This document shows, in pieces, positions 21,497 through 31,377 of a DNA stretch of 64,000 nucleotides. The notes under the pieces were generated by a model. The model was not told the origin of the DNA, did not search any database, and saw nothing but the letters and a program-made list of their open reading frames with translations. A program made the position numbers and the translations under genes. This DNA is from Chaetoceros tenuissimus (Eukaryota > Bacillariophyta > Thalassiosirophyceae > Chaetocerotales > Chaetocerotaceae): assembly GCA_021927905.1 (NCBI GenBank), contig BLLK01000071.1, forward strand, positions 6,868 to 70,867, written 5' to 3'. Numbering within the stretch: position 1 is the stretch's first letter; the number at the start of each line of letters is the position of its first letter.

Positions 21497-22981
21497 TTAC
21501 ATAAACATATCACCGCCTCCAAAATTGTTTGGTGGACGCAAATGGTCAGGATTTGGATCTCCTCCTCCATTGAACCTGCCTGGTCCTCCCCTCCCTCGGC
21601 CACGCCCTCTTCCAGGTTGCAAACCTCTTCCACCTACCCCAGGAGGGTAATACGGATCAAACCTTGGTTGCATACCAACACCACCAGGTGTCATGAAATC
21701 GGGTGATCCATCGTTATTATCTTCGCTATAGAATTGGCGATGAAAGGCAGGATGATTTGGTCCCATCAAATTACCAGACGGTACGGGATTATTTCCTTGT
21801 CGAAGTGGATCGGCAAAGCCAGCATCCGGGATGCCACTTGGAAGCAGATCGTTCGAAAAGTCCCCCTGAACTAGACGTTGTCCATGTCTTAGTTGCTGTT
21901 CAAATCTTAATAATAGATCTGTGTTGGGAGGTTTGACCTTTTCTATTTTCAAATCTAGTTTCTTCACTGGTGGAGGTTGCACTGGAGGGCCAACATATTC
22001 TTCTTTTTTAGGAATTGAGTTTTGAACATCACCTTCTACGATGAATGTGGTAGTCTCTGTGTCATCAACAACAATTCCCAAATCATTTTTATTGCAAAAC
22101 TCTGATAGTAATCTGGAAAGGCCTACATAGTACAAAGCTGGTTTCACCCCATTTGGCTCTCTTGCAACAACTAAGTTGAATCCTGAGAGGTTGAAATGTT
22201 GATCCAATGGGAAGATCAGTTCAGATGGTTCTCCTCCCAAAGGCCCAAAATTCACCTTTACATCTTTGTTCGCATGTATAGACTGCACTCTCAGGATTGT
22301 TGCGGGCATTCCAGTCTTACTATATCTCATAGTTACCTTCTGTGCACTGGCATCCCAATTTCTTGGAACAAAAACGCCTCTTGGCAATTCTCGAATAGGA
22401 GCAGCAAAACCTCTTTTCTTCGCGGACTTTTCCTTGTCATCATTATTGAAACAACATTCATCATCCGGAATACCAGTACATTTGAATCCCAGACTTTGAC
22501 TCAGAAGAGCCGAATGCAGTGCAAGCGCTATGGCAGCAAGTGGAGTCTTCACTCTTGTGTTTGCTTCGGACATGCCAGTAAGAGTCTGCTGCAATAAGAT
22601 ATTGCCAGCATCAATGCCTCCAAGAAACGAATCTGCTATTTCCATGGCTGCATCTACCTCTACCTCTTGCCAATCTTCATTTGAAGTATCATTATTATTG
22701 ACTGTTCTCATAATATCCTGTTCATTCCCAGACTCATCAAGTTCCACCCTGACACCCATACTATCATCGGACAAAGCGCTTTGGGTACCCGCTTCTTTCT
22801 CCTTAATATCACTTCCATTTGACTGAATAAACATTTCACGCAATTTTTCATCCCGATCGAGTTTCTTCAATTCCAGATCCAAAGAAGCTACTGCGATACG
22901 AATCGCGTTGCTTGTCGTGGGAACTGTTTTGCACTTTAGAAGATAGTCTTTCACCTTCTGTATCTCATCTCTCTCACTCAT
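21497..22981 (-). CDS. PSMF1: PI31-type proteasome regulator
   Basis: A single exon of 494 residues. Residues 130-330 form the PI31/FP-like N-terminal domain (ALHSALLSQSLGFKC, VPRNWDASAQKVTMRY, LDQHFNLSGFNLVV). The C-terminal third is the diagnostic proline/glycine-rich region: a DLLPSGIPDAGFADPLR segment, GPNHPAFHRQF, RFDPYYPPG, a GRGRGRGRGG run, and a terminus PNPDHLRPPNNFGGGDMFM that matches the conserved PI31 tail contacting the 20S proteasome. PI31 modulates 20S activity and acts in proteasome transport or assembly. The first ~110 residues form an acidic, family-atypical extension. The gene is convergent with the DUF1823 gene, 76 bases apart. Confidence 0.85.
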   Translation of the reverse strand: MSERDEIQKVKDYLLKCKTVPTTSNAIRIAVASLDLELKKLDRDEKLREMFIQSNGSDIKEKEAGTQSALSDDSMGVRVELDESGNEQDIMRTVNNNDTSNEDWQEVEVDAAMEIADSFLGGIDAGNILLQQTLTGMSEANTRVKTPLAAIALALHSALLSQSLGFKCTGIPDDECCFNNDDKEKSAKKRGFAAPIRELPRGVFVPRNWDASAQKVTMRYSKTGMPATILRVQSIHANKDVKVNFGPLGGEPSELIFPLDQHFNLSGFNLVVAREPNGVKPALYYVGLSRLLSEFCNKNDLGIVVDDTETTTFIVEGDVQNSIPKKEEYVGPPVQPPPVKKLDLKIEKVKPPNTDLLLRFEQQLRHGQRLVQGDFSNDLLPSGIPDAGFADPLRQGNNPVPSGNLMGPNHPAFHRQFYSEDNNDGSPDFMTPGGVGMQPRFDPYYPPGVGGRGLQPGRGRGRGRGGPGRFNGGGDPNPDHLRPPNNFGGGDMFM

Positions 22982-23514
22982 TTCTTTGTTTTTTATCTTC
23001 GATATTGTATTCTAATGTTTTATGTGTGTTCACTACTTATGCGGTCACTCGTATTCGTAATTGTAATGTGACTGTTTTGGTTCAATGCTAATGATTGATG
23101 CATCATGTTGTGTGAAGAGTGAAGAATGAGAATTCGGAGCTGTTCTCGTTCAACCGCTGACTTATCTAGACTGTACGTCATTGTGTCGCGCAGCAAAAAA
23201 TGAATAATATGATAATGTAATGTTCCTGTTCATACTATTGTTCACAGCAGCACCATAAAGAACTGGAAAGCAAACAAAGTTAAAAGTGTTTTTTAAGAGG
23301 AGTTTTATCATCACAAAATTGTCCATACAGATAAAAAGTCTGGACAATATTCTGAAAGTCCAATTTTGAAGATTCACACTGAAAAGTTGCAATGTTCATA
23401 ACGAAGTTGACGCTGTTCATTGTACTACACCGTATGGATGACTCCGTCATAAATCTTCTACTATTTTTAATCTAAATTTTATACCCAAAAAAAGGCTTTT
23501 GCAATATTCTGCTA
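22982..23514. other. Intergenic region between PI31 and TspO-like genes
   Basis: This is the PI31 promoter and the 3' flank of the TspO-like gene. A minus-strand ORF at 23162-23392 looks like noise. No repeat or RNA gene was found. Confidence 0.4.
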
Positions 23515-24483
23515 TTACATTGTATGACCCTCGTAGGCAATCTCCTCATCTTCAGGAAGTTCTCTTACATCTCTTCCTTTTACAATTCTAAATCCTGCGA
23601 AGCCAGCTGTAGCAACACCCACAAGAGCAGAAACTGCAATGACTGCGTTACGAATAGCAGAAATTTCATTCTGAGTGAAAACTGCAGCAATTCCATCTAA
23701 TGGATCATTCAACTCGGATGCAATTCCAATAGTCGCCCAAATAAGTACACCTGCAATTGTATAATCTGGACTTCTAAGGTACACCAATGCAAAAACTGCC
23801 ACCAAAATTGCCCACAAAAGAGTTAGATAAGCCCAAGAAATCAATGCTACCCGTCCTCCTCCAGCAGCAACAATGAAAGCATTCACATTGACAGCAAACG
23901 CTGCTGCAATCCATCCACAATGAATAGAAAATGGAAATTTAAACAACCAGAATTCTTTTCTATCATGTTCCATCTTGGAAAGTCTCCAAACAATGTATAC
24001 AAGTGATGCAAGGATTGCACCCATGACAATAAATGACGACCATATGATTTCATACCCAAATACAAAAGTCCAAATAGATTGCGCAACACACGCGGCAAAA
24101 TATAGATACGATACTCCGTGCTGCACCAATTTGTTCGCTCTATATGCTGGTAGCATTTGTACTACTGTAAAAATACCTTGAGCGAGAAAAATTATTCCCC
24201 AAATTGCGAATGTAAGTCCACTCGGAGTAACCAATGTTTGGTATTTTCGTGACAACTAGATATGTTTGAGAAATTAGTCGTTGTCAGAAGAATCCAATGA
24301 TTAAAACAACAACTCCCAAATTATCCTTTGGCTTAATATGCCTTTATTTGCTTCGTTTCCAACCTGTCAACTCACCTGTGCATTGTCAGGAAATCCAAAG
24401 ATTGGAGATGCAGCGAACGTAACCAGAGTATTGAGAATGTACCCTGCCAAGTTGAGATAGTTTGTCTTGTTCAAAGGTTCCAT
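23515..24483 (-). CDS. TspO/MBR-like multi-span membrane protein
   Basis: Exons 24376-24483 and 23515-24255 join in phase, giving 282 residues starting MEPLNKTNYLNLAGY. There are about six to seven hydrophobic segments. The signature LVTPSGLTFAIWGIIFLAQGIF resembles the TPaGyaFsIWgliY segment of long TspO-related proteins, and later Trp-containing spans (QSIWTFVFG, LLWAILVAVFALVYL, VLIWATIGIA) fit. The C-terminus is hydrophilic and acidic (DVRELPEDEEIAYEGHTM). TspO-family proteins bind tetrapyrroles or sterols in membranes. This long variant is poorly characterised, so ligand and location are unknown. No plastid leader is seen. Confidence 0.65.
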
Positions 24484-25281
24484 GGTGCTATTATTATTAG
24501 GTAACAAATGCACAACAAGCAGAATGGTTTTTCTCTCCATGCCGCGATGCCGCGATTTTCCAAAATTTTAGGGCGGGCAACACCCTTGTTCATCAACGGA
24601 TGATTCATTACGTCATTGGTTTTCTGACTAAGTTAGACTTTCTTTTTTATTAATAAAAAATAGGCTTGTCTTCCTCTTTTCTTCATCCTCATGAGTATTC
24701 CACAAGTCTAAGTACCAAGTACCTTAATAACAATGTATACAAAATCTATTTCAAGCATAGAACGATGGAAAGCGGCACATTTATGTTGTGGAATCATCTA
24801 AAAATAATGAGAGAAAGCTGAACGTCTATTTTTATTGTACGTACTTACAATACGAAGTCCCAAATTCATTCCAGGGCTGCTTTTCCTCGGATAAGCTCTA
24901 ATGCTACCACTATTGTATACATATTCATAATAATATATGCTACTTTCCTTAAAAAATTGAGTCATTCCAAGGTCCTCCTGTGCATTGATTTTGTGAGTGC
25001 TGTAGTGATTGGGGAATTAGTTGGAAGCCAGCACTACAATACATACTTTACTTTAGTACATAACAACAATACTTTTGCCATATTCGCTGCTTGCCAAACT
25101 GTAACGATTCATTCAGACAATGCCTGCATTCATTGGACATAATCATAGGTGAATTGCTGCGGAGACATGAAAAAAAATTGAAAGAAATTTTATATCATAC
25201 AATAATTCGATTTGAAAATAGAAAGCAGGAGACCCAAAGCTTATCCGAACGGAAAATCAAAATATTGAATCGAACCCAAAG
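24484..25281. other. Divergent intergenic region
   Basis: The spacer separates the TspO-like gene (-) from the CCDC103-like gene (+). It contains ATTACGTCATT near 24610, a CRE half-site 125 bases upstream of the TspO-like start. ORFs at 24957-25142 and 25091-25408 have no protein-like features. Confidence 0.4.
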
Positions 25282-26453
25282 ATGTCAAGCAGACAAGAAG
25301 AGAACCAAACAATTCTTCCAAATGGGCAAATCAATATATCACTTTTGCAGAGAGAAATTTCATCGGAGTTGCAATCAAATGATCGTTCCATTGCTCAAGA
25401 GTCCATGAAGAAAAAGGCGATTCATTCAAGTAAGTGGGAGCGACAGGTACCTAGAAATTCCTCTCTAGTTCCGTCCAAGGCATGGGATATGGATGTTGAC
25501 AATCGTTCCTTTCGATTCCATCGATAGTTTCAAGACGTATCTAACTTCAACTCCTTTTAATTTCCTCAGGTACGGACTACACTGAGTTTGAAAATTTTGT
25601 AGCTGCATCTCAACTGAAGCCTGTTTCAAGCGCAGAAATGGGTCAACTATTTGCATCACGTCAAAAATCCGTAGAATCTACCACATCGTCCAAATCAGTA
25701 AGCAATCGATTCAATAAATTATCTGGCAATGGAATGGATATGCTGAATTTTCATGAGTTGGGAAAACATGGCAATTCAAGAAATCCTAACAAGGCAACTC
25801 TCAAGGATGTAGAGACTGACTTTTCGAAGTTATGCATCCAAGAAGTAGTGACAAACAAGAAGTCGACTATTAACAAATCAAAATCTTTGAAGAAAATGAC
25901 AAAGAAAGCGAAAAGGAAATCACGTCCTAGTGTTCCAAGGAATGCGACGGAATTTGAGAAGGAACTCAGAATCTTTGATAATGAAACTAATGCACCACAG
26001 CTCACAATGACGTATCTCCTGTTACCTGAATCTGCAATAGTGGGAAACAGCTCTGAGCTTCTTTCATTGGTTCGAAAGGAATCAAGCAACATTGACACTT
26101 TTCACCGGCTGTTGACAGGAGGCCATAAGCTACGCATACCATCGGAGAAATTAATTGAGATGCACAAGTTAGAGATGAACCACACAACTCTACAAAGAAT
26201 CATCAAGGCACTGCACTCTTTGATATCTCATGAACATTGGCAAAGTGAAGATATTTTTGCAACAGTTTACAGATGGACCAATGCATTGACTCAATGTGGA
26301 AGATTCGTGCTCAATCTTCAATTCCTTGATGAAGACCACTCGATTTTTTTTGATGAAATAGTCTCATTCCTGGCAAGTAAGCATGGGGATAATGAACACG
26401 TCAGAAAATTACTTGGCATGATTCCTTCTACGACTTCAACTTCAATCATATGA
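25282..26453 (+). CDS. CCDC103: CCDC103/DNAAF19-like dynein arm assembly factor
   Basis: Exons 25282-25429 and 25570-26453 join in phase to 343 residues. The N-terminal segment LLQREISSELQSNDRSIAQE...TDYTEFENFVAASQLKPVSS has the layout of the CCDC103 N-terminal domain: helix, basic stretch, then a Y-x-E-F-x-x-V-x-A-S-x-L-K-P motif. A basic linker (KKMTKKAKRKSR) follows. Residues 195-335 resemble the RPAP3-type C-terminal helical domain found in CCDC103 (ATEFEKELRIF, TYLLLPESAIVGN, IIKALHSLI, FVLNLQFLD). In animals and algae CCDC103 is needed to attach outer dynein arms to axonemes. Among diatoms only centrics make flagella, on sperm. The match is from motif memory and divergent, so orthology is probable rather than proven. 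Confidence 0.68.
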
Positions 26454-26752
26454 CTCATGGCATGTGGAATGTTTGAGACAAAGTTGAAGTTTCCTTTCTT
26501 GGCAACATTGGCCTTCCTTCTTCTTACTAACGATCTAGTACGTACTCACTCACGTGAACCTGAAATACTCCGGCTCTTTTTACACTGAACACTTCAATAA
26601 TTAATTGATAAAAAGAAGCTTCCAAATATAGTATGTACTTTTTTGTTTATATGCATTAATAAATAACAACAAAGCCTCGAATTTCAAATGTGGAATGAAG
26701 AGGAATAAATGATACACTAGCTCTTTAGGTAGGAAGGTTTGAGGAGGCTTAT

Positions 26753-27714
26753 TCATGCGCAGCGAGGATATTGAATTTTTTTCCATCTTTCAAAGTGCTG
26801 GATGTTTTCTTTGGCTTCATTTATGAGTGATTTCCAATCTACATCCTTTGAGTAACTTAATATTGCCTCTTCTGTTTGTATATTATATAGCTTTTCGAAG
26901 GCCTCTACCAACCTAGTTCTGAAATATATATTCTTCATTGCGATTGAAATGTGTTTGGTGGACCCACATTTGGAAGGGTTAGAAGGGACCAGACACGAAA
27001 GCCCTCTACAAGTCGTAGCACCCTCTCCTTCTTCTTGCAATCGCATATCATTATACCCATTTTTCCTTAAACTCTTGACCGTTTCAACGATCTCTTGTAT
27101 GTCTTCAAATGATATTCCTGAGTTGCGCTCGGAAGAATTGAATGTAGAAATTCTTTCTTTATCAGAAAGTATAGGTATCCTTCGGCACCTTTTCTTTCTT
27201 TCTAGCTTTTGACCTAGTTGTATTGCTAATAATTTCACTCGACTTTCGAGAGTGGAATAATCTCGGTGAAATTCTAAAGTAGGCGCGCACTTATAGAGCT
27301 TCGCCTCGAAGGCAGCGCTAAGCTGCCTTATTTGTTGCTCCTCTATATCATGGCTCATCTCTTTCATTTTGCGTCTGAGAATTATCTCTCTAGAGTGTTT
27401 GATAAAGATCACAATGTTAGATGCATCTACATGACGATTGACGGAAGAATACATTTTACCCGAAGAGGGAAAAGAAGAGACAAACATGGCTGAATCGACC
27501 AATGTAATTCCCACAATTTCAATACTACTTACATATTCTCCTTTATTTCATCACGATAAAATTGATCAGACTCGCTATGGATTTGTTTCTGGAACATTGA
27601 TTCAACTTTCAACATAATTTTCATTTCGTTTTTATGAGGAAGAGAAATTGTCCGAACTACGAGCCCAATACTGGTGGACTGCCCCATCTCTGGTGGGGCG
27701 GGTTCTGGATTCAT
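26753..27714 (-). CDS. Putative KIX-like domain protein
   Basis: Exons 27533-27714 and 26753-27389 join in phase (donor GTAAGT, acceptor ACTCTAG) to 272 residues. The N-terminus MNPEPAPPEMGQST is followed by predicted helices. Residues 95-135 (FEAKLYKCAPTLEFHRDYSTLESRV in two parts, with LLAIQLGQKL) resemble the KIX fold of Med15/CBP-type coactivators, where LyxxApxxeey-x-d-x-STLxxRl is typical. The rest has a Cys-containing low-complexity stretch (CRGLSCLVPSNPSKC) and a helical C-terminus with FERWKKIQYPRCA. If real, it would bind activation domains in the nucleus. It converges on the CCDC103-like gene with 299 bases between them; that spacer shows nothing notable. Confidence 0.5.
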
Positions 27715-28051
27715 TCCACTCTTTTATCGGAGAAATCACAAGTACGTACAGAGCTTTGCTGACGTGGTGGTGATGTCTAGGTCGCTAGCTGCCTACAGCA
27801 GAAACTTTCCTCCTTTTTTGCTTTCTACTTTAATCTTCTATGAATTCTAATGAAGTAAGTATGCACTTATCCTATTATATTTATTTGATTATATTACTAT
27901 TTAATTATTAAAATTGAACCAACAAAGTTATCATTTTACATTGTTTGACTCAATGGATAGTTTCTATTTTCCATTTTCCTTCTTTATTGATTTATGCATT
28001 TTCAACTTTCAAAACCTTGGTTTTCTACAACAATTTTCATGTCTTTTTTGT
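27715..28051. other. Intergenic region
   Basis: This is the promoter of the KIX-like gene and the 3' flank of the lumen protein gene. It is very AT-rich near 27850-27920. No features are seen. Confidence 0.4.
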
Positions 28052-28617
28052 TTAGTATCCAATTATTTTCTTCCCCTTGTCAGATGTAAAATCAAGTCCA
28101 GGAATAGATAGAGAAGGAGGTTTATCTTCCCCCTTCACTACAGTGTTTCGTCCTAGAATACCAACTTCTCCACCATCTGATGAAACAGATCCACTAAGTC
28201 CATCTGTTCTGTCTTCCTGCGCACAGTAAGAGGTACAATTGTCTAGGCAATATGCAGGGTCCTATGCACATATCAAGTCACAGAATTAGTTAGTTATAAA
28301 TATTATTATGACATTGACTTTTCCTCGCTCATTCTATATCTTCTCACCTTTGGTGCAATTTGCTTGCAATTTTTCAAACAATCTGTCATACAATCTGGTT
28401 TCGCTGATGCAGGAGACACTGGGAACAAGAATCCTGAAGAAACTACTGCCGCACTACAAGATGCAAGAAAGTTTCGTCTTGTAGAATCCTTTTCTGGTGC
28501 ATCGTGGATTTGGCCTTGATTGTGGTTTCTAGACGACGAAGAAGAAGAGAACGCTTCAACTCTTCCCAAGAAAACACAAAACATAGAAATTGCACAAATT
28601 GAAACTATTGCTCTCAT
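28052..28617 (-). CDS. Thylakoid-lumen protein with twin CX3CX3C motif
   Basis: Exons 28348-28617 and 28052-28261 join in phase to 159 residues. The start is taken at MRAIVSICAISM, where the leader ends VEA^FSSSSSS, the plastid signature. A second leader follows: STRRNFLASCSAAVVSSGFL with twin arginine, a hydrophobic core and an SPASA cut site, indicating Tat-type transfer into the thylakoid lumen. The mature part is about 95 residues and starts with CMTDCLKNC, then a 10-residue spacer and CLDNCTSYC, i.e. two CX3CX3C motifs, followed by the strongly conserved-looking RTDGLSGSVSSDGGEVG. I know of no assigned function. The cysteine spacing suggests a disulphide-braced helical hairpin. The first exon crosses only one intron, placed between the two cysteine motifs. 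Confidence 0.75.
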
Positions 28618-29032
28618 TTTGTTTATGGAAACTTTAGATATACTGTAGTATGAGTATTCATGGAATGGTATCATGGCTTATTGAAGCTTTTCGATCACAC
28701 AGTGCAGGGAGCAGCGAGCAGCTCTCTTCCTTTTTCATGTAGCCACTCTCCTAGCTAGATAGGGCTCTATGAGGTCATTCTAACAAACGAGATCTAAGAA
28801 GTCCTAAGCACCAGACATTTACATTGTGTAATGATTCTTTGTAATTATTCAAAATCCTTCCTAAATTATGGCGATTAAAATTGACATGAACACTCTTGTG
28901 TAAATTATGCGTTTGTAATTTTCTGCAATGATAGTGCATCTGATCGTTTGACAAAGAGTTTCGAAATGTCATCCGCTATAAACATTTCCCATCCTAATAT
29001 CCCAGCATTTAAATTTGATATTCCTTCCCAAA
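28618..29032. other. Intergenic region
   Basis: The spacer lies between the lumen protein gene start and the thioredoxin-like gene end. A minus-strand ORF at 28775-28972 has no recognisable features. Nothing else was found. Confidence 0.4.
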
Positions 29033-29819
29033 TCAATATTCCTTCCTTGGATTCTCATATCCATCATAAGTATTGCAATAGCCGTTGATGTAGGAATAAA
29101 AAGAATCTTCAAAGTCATCCCAATACATCTTTCCAATTCTCATCTCGTCCACAAGCCCCATGTTTGGAGCATAAATATGTGCATAAGGGACTGCAATCAC
29201 CCCATTTGCTTCAGCGAGATCTTTGTTATCCTTGGTAATTGGGATATCTAAAAACGAAACTTTTGGATTTCTTCTAGCAAGACGGTTGAAGCGAGGGGTA
29301 ATAGCCTGACATGACTGTTGTGTGCAAAAAATACAAATATGTGTAAGTTTCATGCCGAAAGAAAAAGAAGTAAACAATCTACTTTGTAAATTTACATACC
29401 TTGCAGAAATGCGAATAAAATCTAACAATCAATAACCTATCTTCGTTCTCCTTTAGTTTTTCTCTAAAGTCGTCAAGAGTAATGACCATATGAATATTAT
29501 TTGATTGCTTCTTGACACCTGAAACTACCCTAGATATTTCTGGCTTAGTCACTGCATCTTCCTTTTTTACATCAGCTATGGGAACTGCGACGGCAGAATT
29601 TGTGATTTTATTTGTAGTTGTATTTTCAGCTTCGTCATCGTATTCCTTATTTTTGTAATACAGCTTTGTGTCAAAACCTTCTCTCGCTAATCCTAACGAG
29701 GTTGTCGATTCCGAACTCGACGATACTAGATCTATATGTCCATTTGTATTTCTAGGTATTGCTGAGAAAGCCTGTACTTGTGCAATATAAACAGCCACGA
29801 GGATTAAGTGTTTGTACAT
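29033..29819 (-). CDS. Plastid thioredoxin-like protein
   Basis: Exons 29400-29819 and 29033-29314 join in phase (GTATGT...CAACAG) to 233 residues. The leader MYKHLILVAVYIAQVQA^FSAIP is a plastid pre-sequence. A low-complexity linker of about 80 residues follows. The thioredoxin fold starts near residue 110 with VITLDDFREKL and LLIVRFYSHFCKVCKSCQAI, where the active-site region reads CKVCKSC rather than WCGPC. It continues PRFNRLARRNPKVSFLDIPI and the cis-Pro loop VIAVPYAHIY. The extra cysteine and the missing Trp mark it as an atypical thioredoxin-like protein of the plastid. Its partner is unknown. The next minus-strand gene encodes a cysteine-rich lumen protein. Confidence 0.8.
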
Positions 29820-30404
29820 GATAATAAGTATTTTTATTTTTGGCGAATATGATGAAAAACGGATACGAATGAATCGAATCAGTAAAAAAGAGCCCCCTGT
29901 GTTCCTTTTTGTGATACTTTCGCTTGGACAAGAGCTTTTATGTCTTTAAAGTTGCTTTGGACTAGATTGCCTTTTCAAAATGTGGCAAAGAAGAGTTCCA
30001 AAGTAGAATTGTGTAATGAGATTAGGTAGGAAAGGTTGGAGTGGCAAGTGGCAAGGTGCTGATGACCTCAGAAGAAGCCCTTCACGTTTTCTTGACTGTT
30101 CCAATCGTAGGAGTGTCAACAGTTATCATGAAAGTGCCTACTCCAACTGCCGTCAGCAAAATACTGCCCAATTAGATTTGAGTAAAGTTTGCCACCAGCC
30201 TTTCCCGCAAAAAATGGTTCGCATAAATACTGTAGTGATGAGAGTTTCATGAGGGGCTATTGAAGATTGCACCACTTGGATCTTGGATCTTGTTTTGTTT
30301 GATCTGCTTCATTCGATACATATCTCTTTTAGATGAATTGTGCCCTTTTATCTGTGCCGATTTAAAAGTTTGACAACTGGTTCTTTCAATTTATATGACA
30401 CCAA
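29820..30404. other. Divergent intergenic region
   Basis: This is the promoter region of the thioredoxin-like gene (-) and the phosphatase gene (+). An ORF at 30016-30252 is Arg/Ser-rich without features and is not supported. Confidence 0.4.
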
Positions 30405-31292
30405 ATGATAAAAGAATATAGATGCAATAAGTGCCATTTCGTCATCTTTCTTGTGTTGAGTGTAATTCATCAGATAAAAGCTTTGCAAATGCCATTTGGA
30501 TCATCCATGACAAAGAAAAAAATACTCAAGCAAGCAATATGCGTACGGAACAAACTTAAATTCGATGTGAAGACAAAGGAAGACAATATTCGACTTCCTA
30601 CTTCCAAACAATTATACTATCTTTCAACTTACAAACAAAATTATGGAACGAGGGGATTTTGCAACTGGCTAATACCAAATCATGTAATCATAGGACAATA
30701 TCCAGGATGCACTCCAGAATCGTATGGACCAGAGCAGAGAGAAGTAGATTTACATGTCAATAAAATGGTGTGTGATGCAAATGTGCGATTGTTTTGTTCT
30801 CTTCAAAGTGAAGTGCCTAGTCAAGATGACTACGACGCTTGGAAGTTAGTGAACGGAAAAATGAAACTTCCAGTAGGGGGTGGAAGAGATGACTTTCCAG
30901 AGTATTTCTCACATTATGCACCTCTTGTGGACTCCGCGTTGAAATTGAATAGCATACAAGAAAATGTCTCTTATATTCATGCACCAATTATTGATTTGAA
31001 TACTCCTAGTTCCGATTCATTACTCTTATTACTATCATCTATACTTACAAACCTTGAACAGGATGATAAAGCTATCTATATTCATTGTTGGGGTGGCAGA
31101 GGAAGAGCAGGCTTGGTTGGATCTTGTCTGCTTTCATTATTATATCCAGAATTAGATCCTGATTCATGCTTAGAGTGGGTCCAGCGTGGGTATGACACCA
31201 GAGATGGAGCAAAGTCTATGCCTCTTGGATTGAGGAAATCACCACAAACCTCAAGCCAGAGAGATTTTGTCAAACGTTTTATACTCGATTGA
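30405..31292 (+). CDS. Dual-specificity-type protein phosphatase
   Basis: A single exon of 295 residues. A hydrophobic N-terminal segment (HFVIFLVLSVIHQIKA) may be a signal anchor or signal peptide. The catalytic core lies at residues 85-285: FCNWLIPNHVIIGQYPG, the IHAPIIDLNTPSSD loop, and the P-loop IHCWGGRGRAGLVGSCLLS near residue 225, which fits the CX5R signature of cysteine-dependent phosphatases. The general-acid Asp may be in PIIDLNTP. The C-terminus has ECVQRGYD-like helices (LEWVQRGYDTRDG) and SSQRDFVKRF. The substrate (phosphoprotein or phospholipid) cannot be told. Without the upstream 28 residues (second Met, MPFGSS) it would be cytosolic. Confidence 0.75.
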   Translation: MIKEYRCNKCHFVIFLVLSVIHQIKALQMPFGSSMTKKKILKQAICVRNKLKFDVKTKEDNIRLPTSKQLYYLSTYKQNYGTRGFCNWLIPNHVIIGQYPGCTPESYGPEQREVDLHVNKMVCDANVRLFCSLQSEVPSQDDYDAWKLVNGKMKLPVGGGRDDFPEYFSHYAPLVDSALKLNSIQENVSYIHAPIIDLNTPSSDSLLLLLSSILTNLEQDDKAIYIHCWGGRGRAGLVGSCLLSLLYPELDPDSCLEWVQRGYDTRDGAKSMPLGLRKSPQTSSQRDFVKRFILD

Positions 31293-31377
31293 TGTTTTCT
31301 TTGGTGTATGTATTATTAGTAAAGACAATATTATAAATATTATACATATTTTTATAAAAATACATCCTATGTTCTGA

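Noticed and set aside
25091-25408. 105-codon ORF overlapping the start of the CCDC103-like gene
   Set aside because: It is out of frame with the supported two-exon model and rich in residues expected from AT-rich noncoding DNA.
30016-30252. ORF of 78 codons on the plus strand
   Set aside because: No conserved-looking motif, Arg/Ser-biased composition, and it sits in the divergent promoter of two genes.
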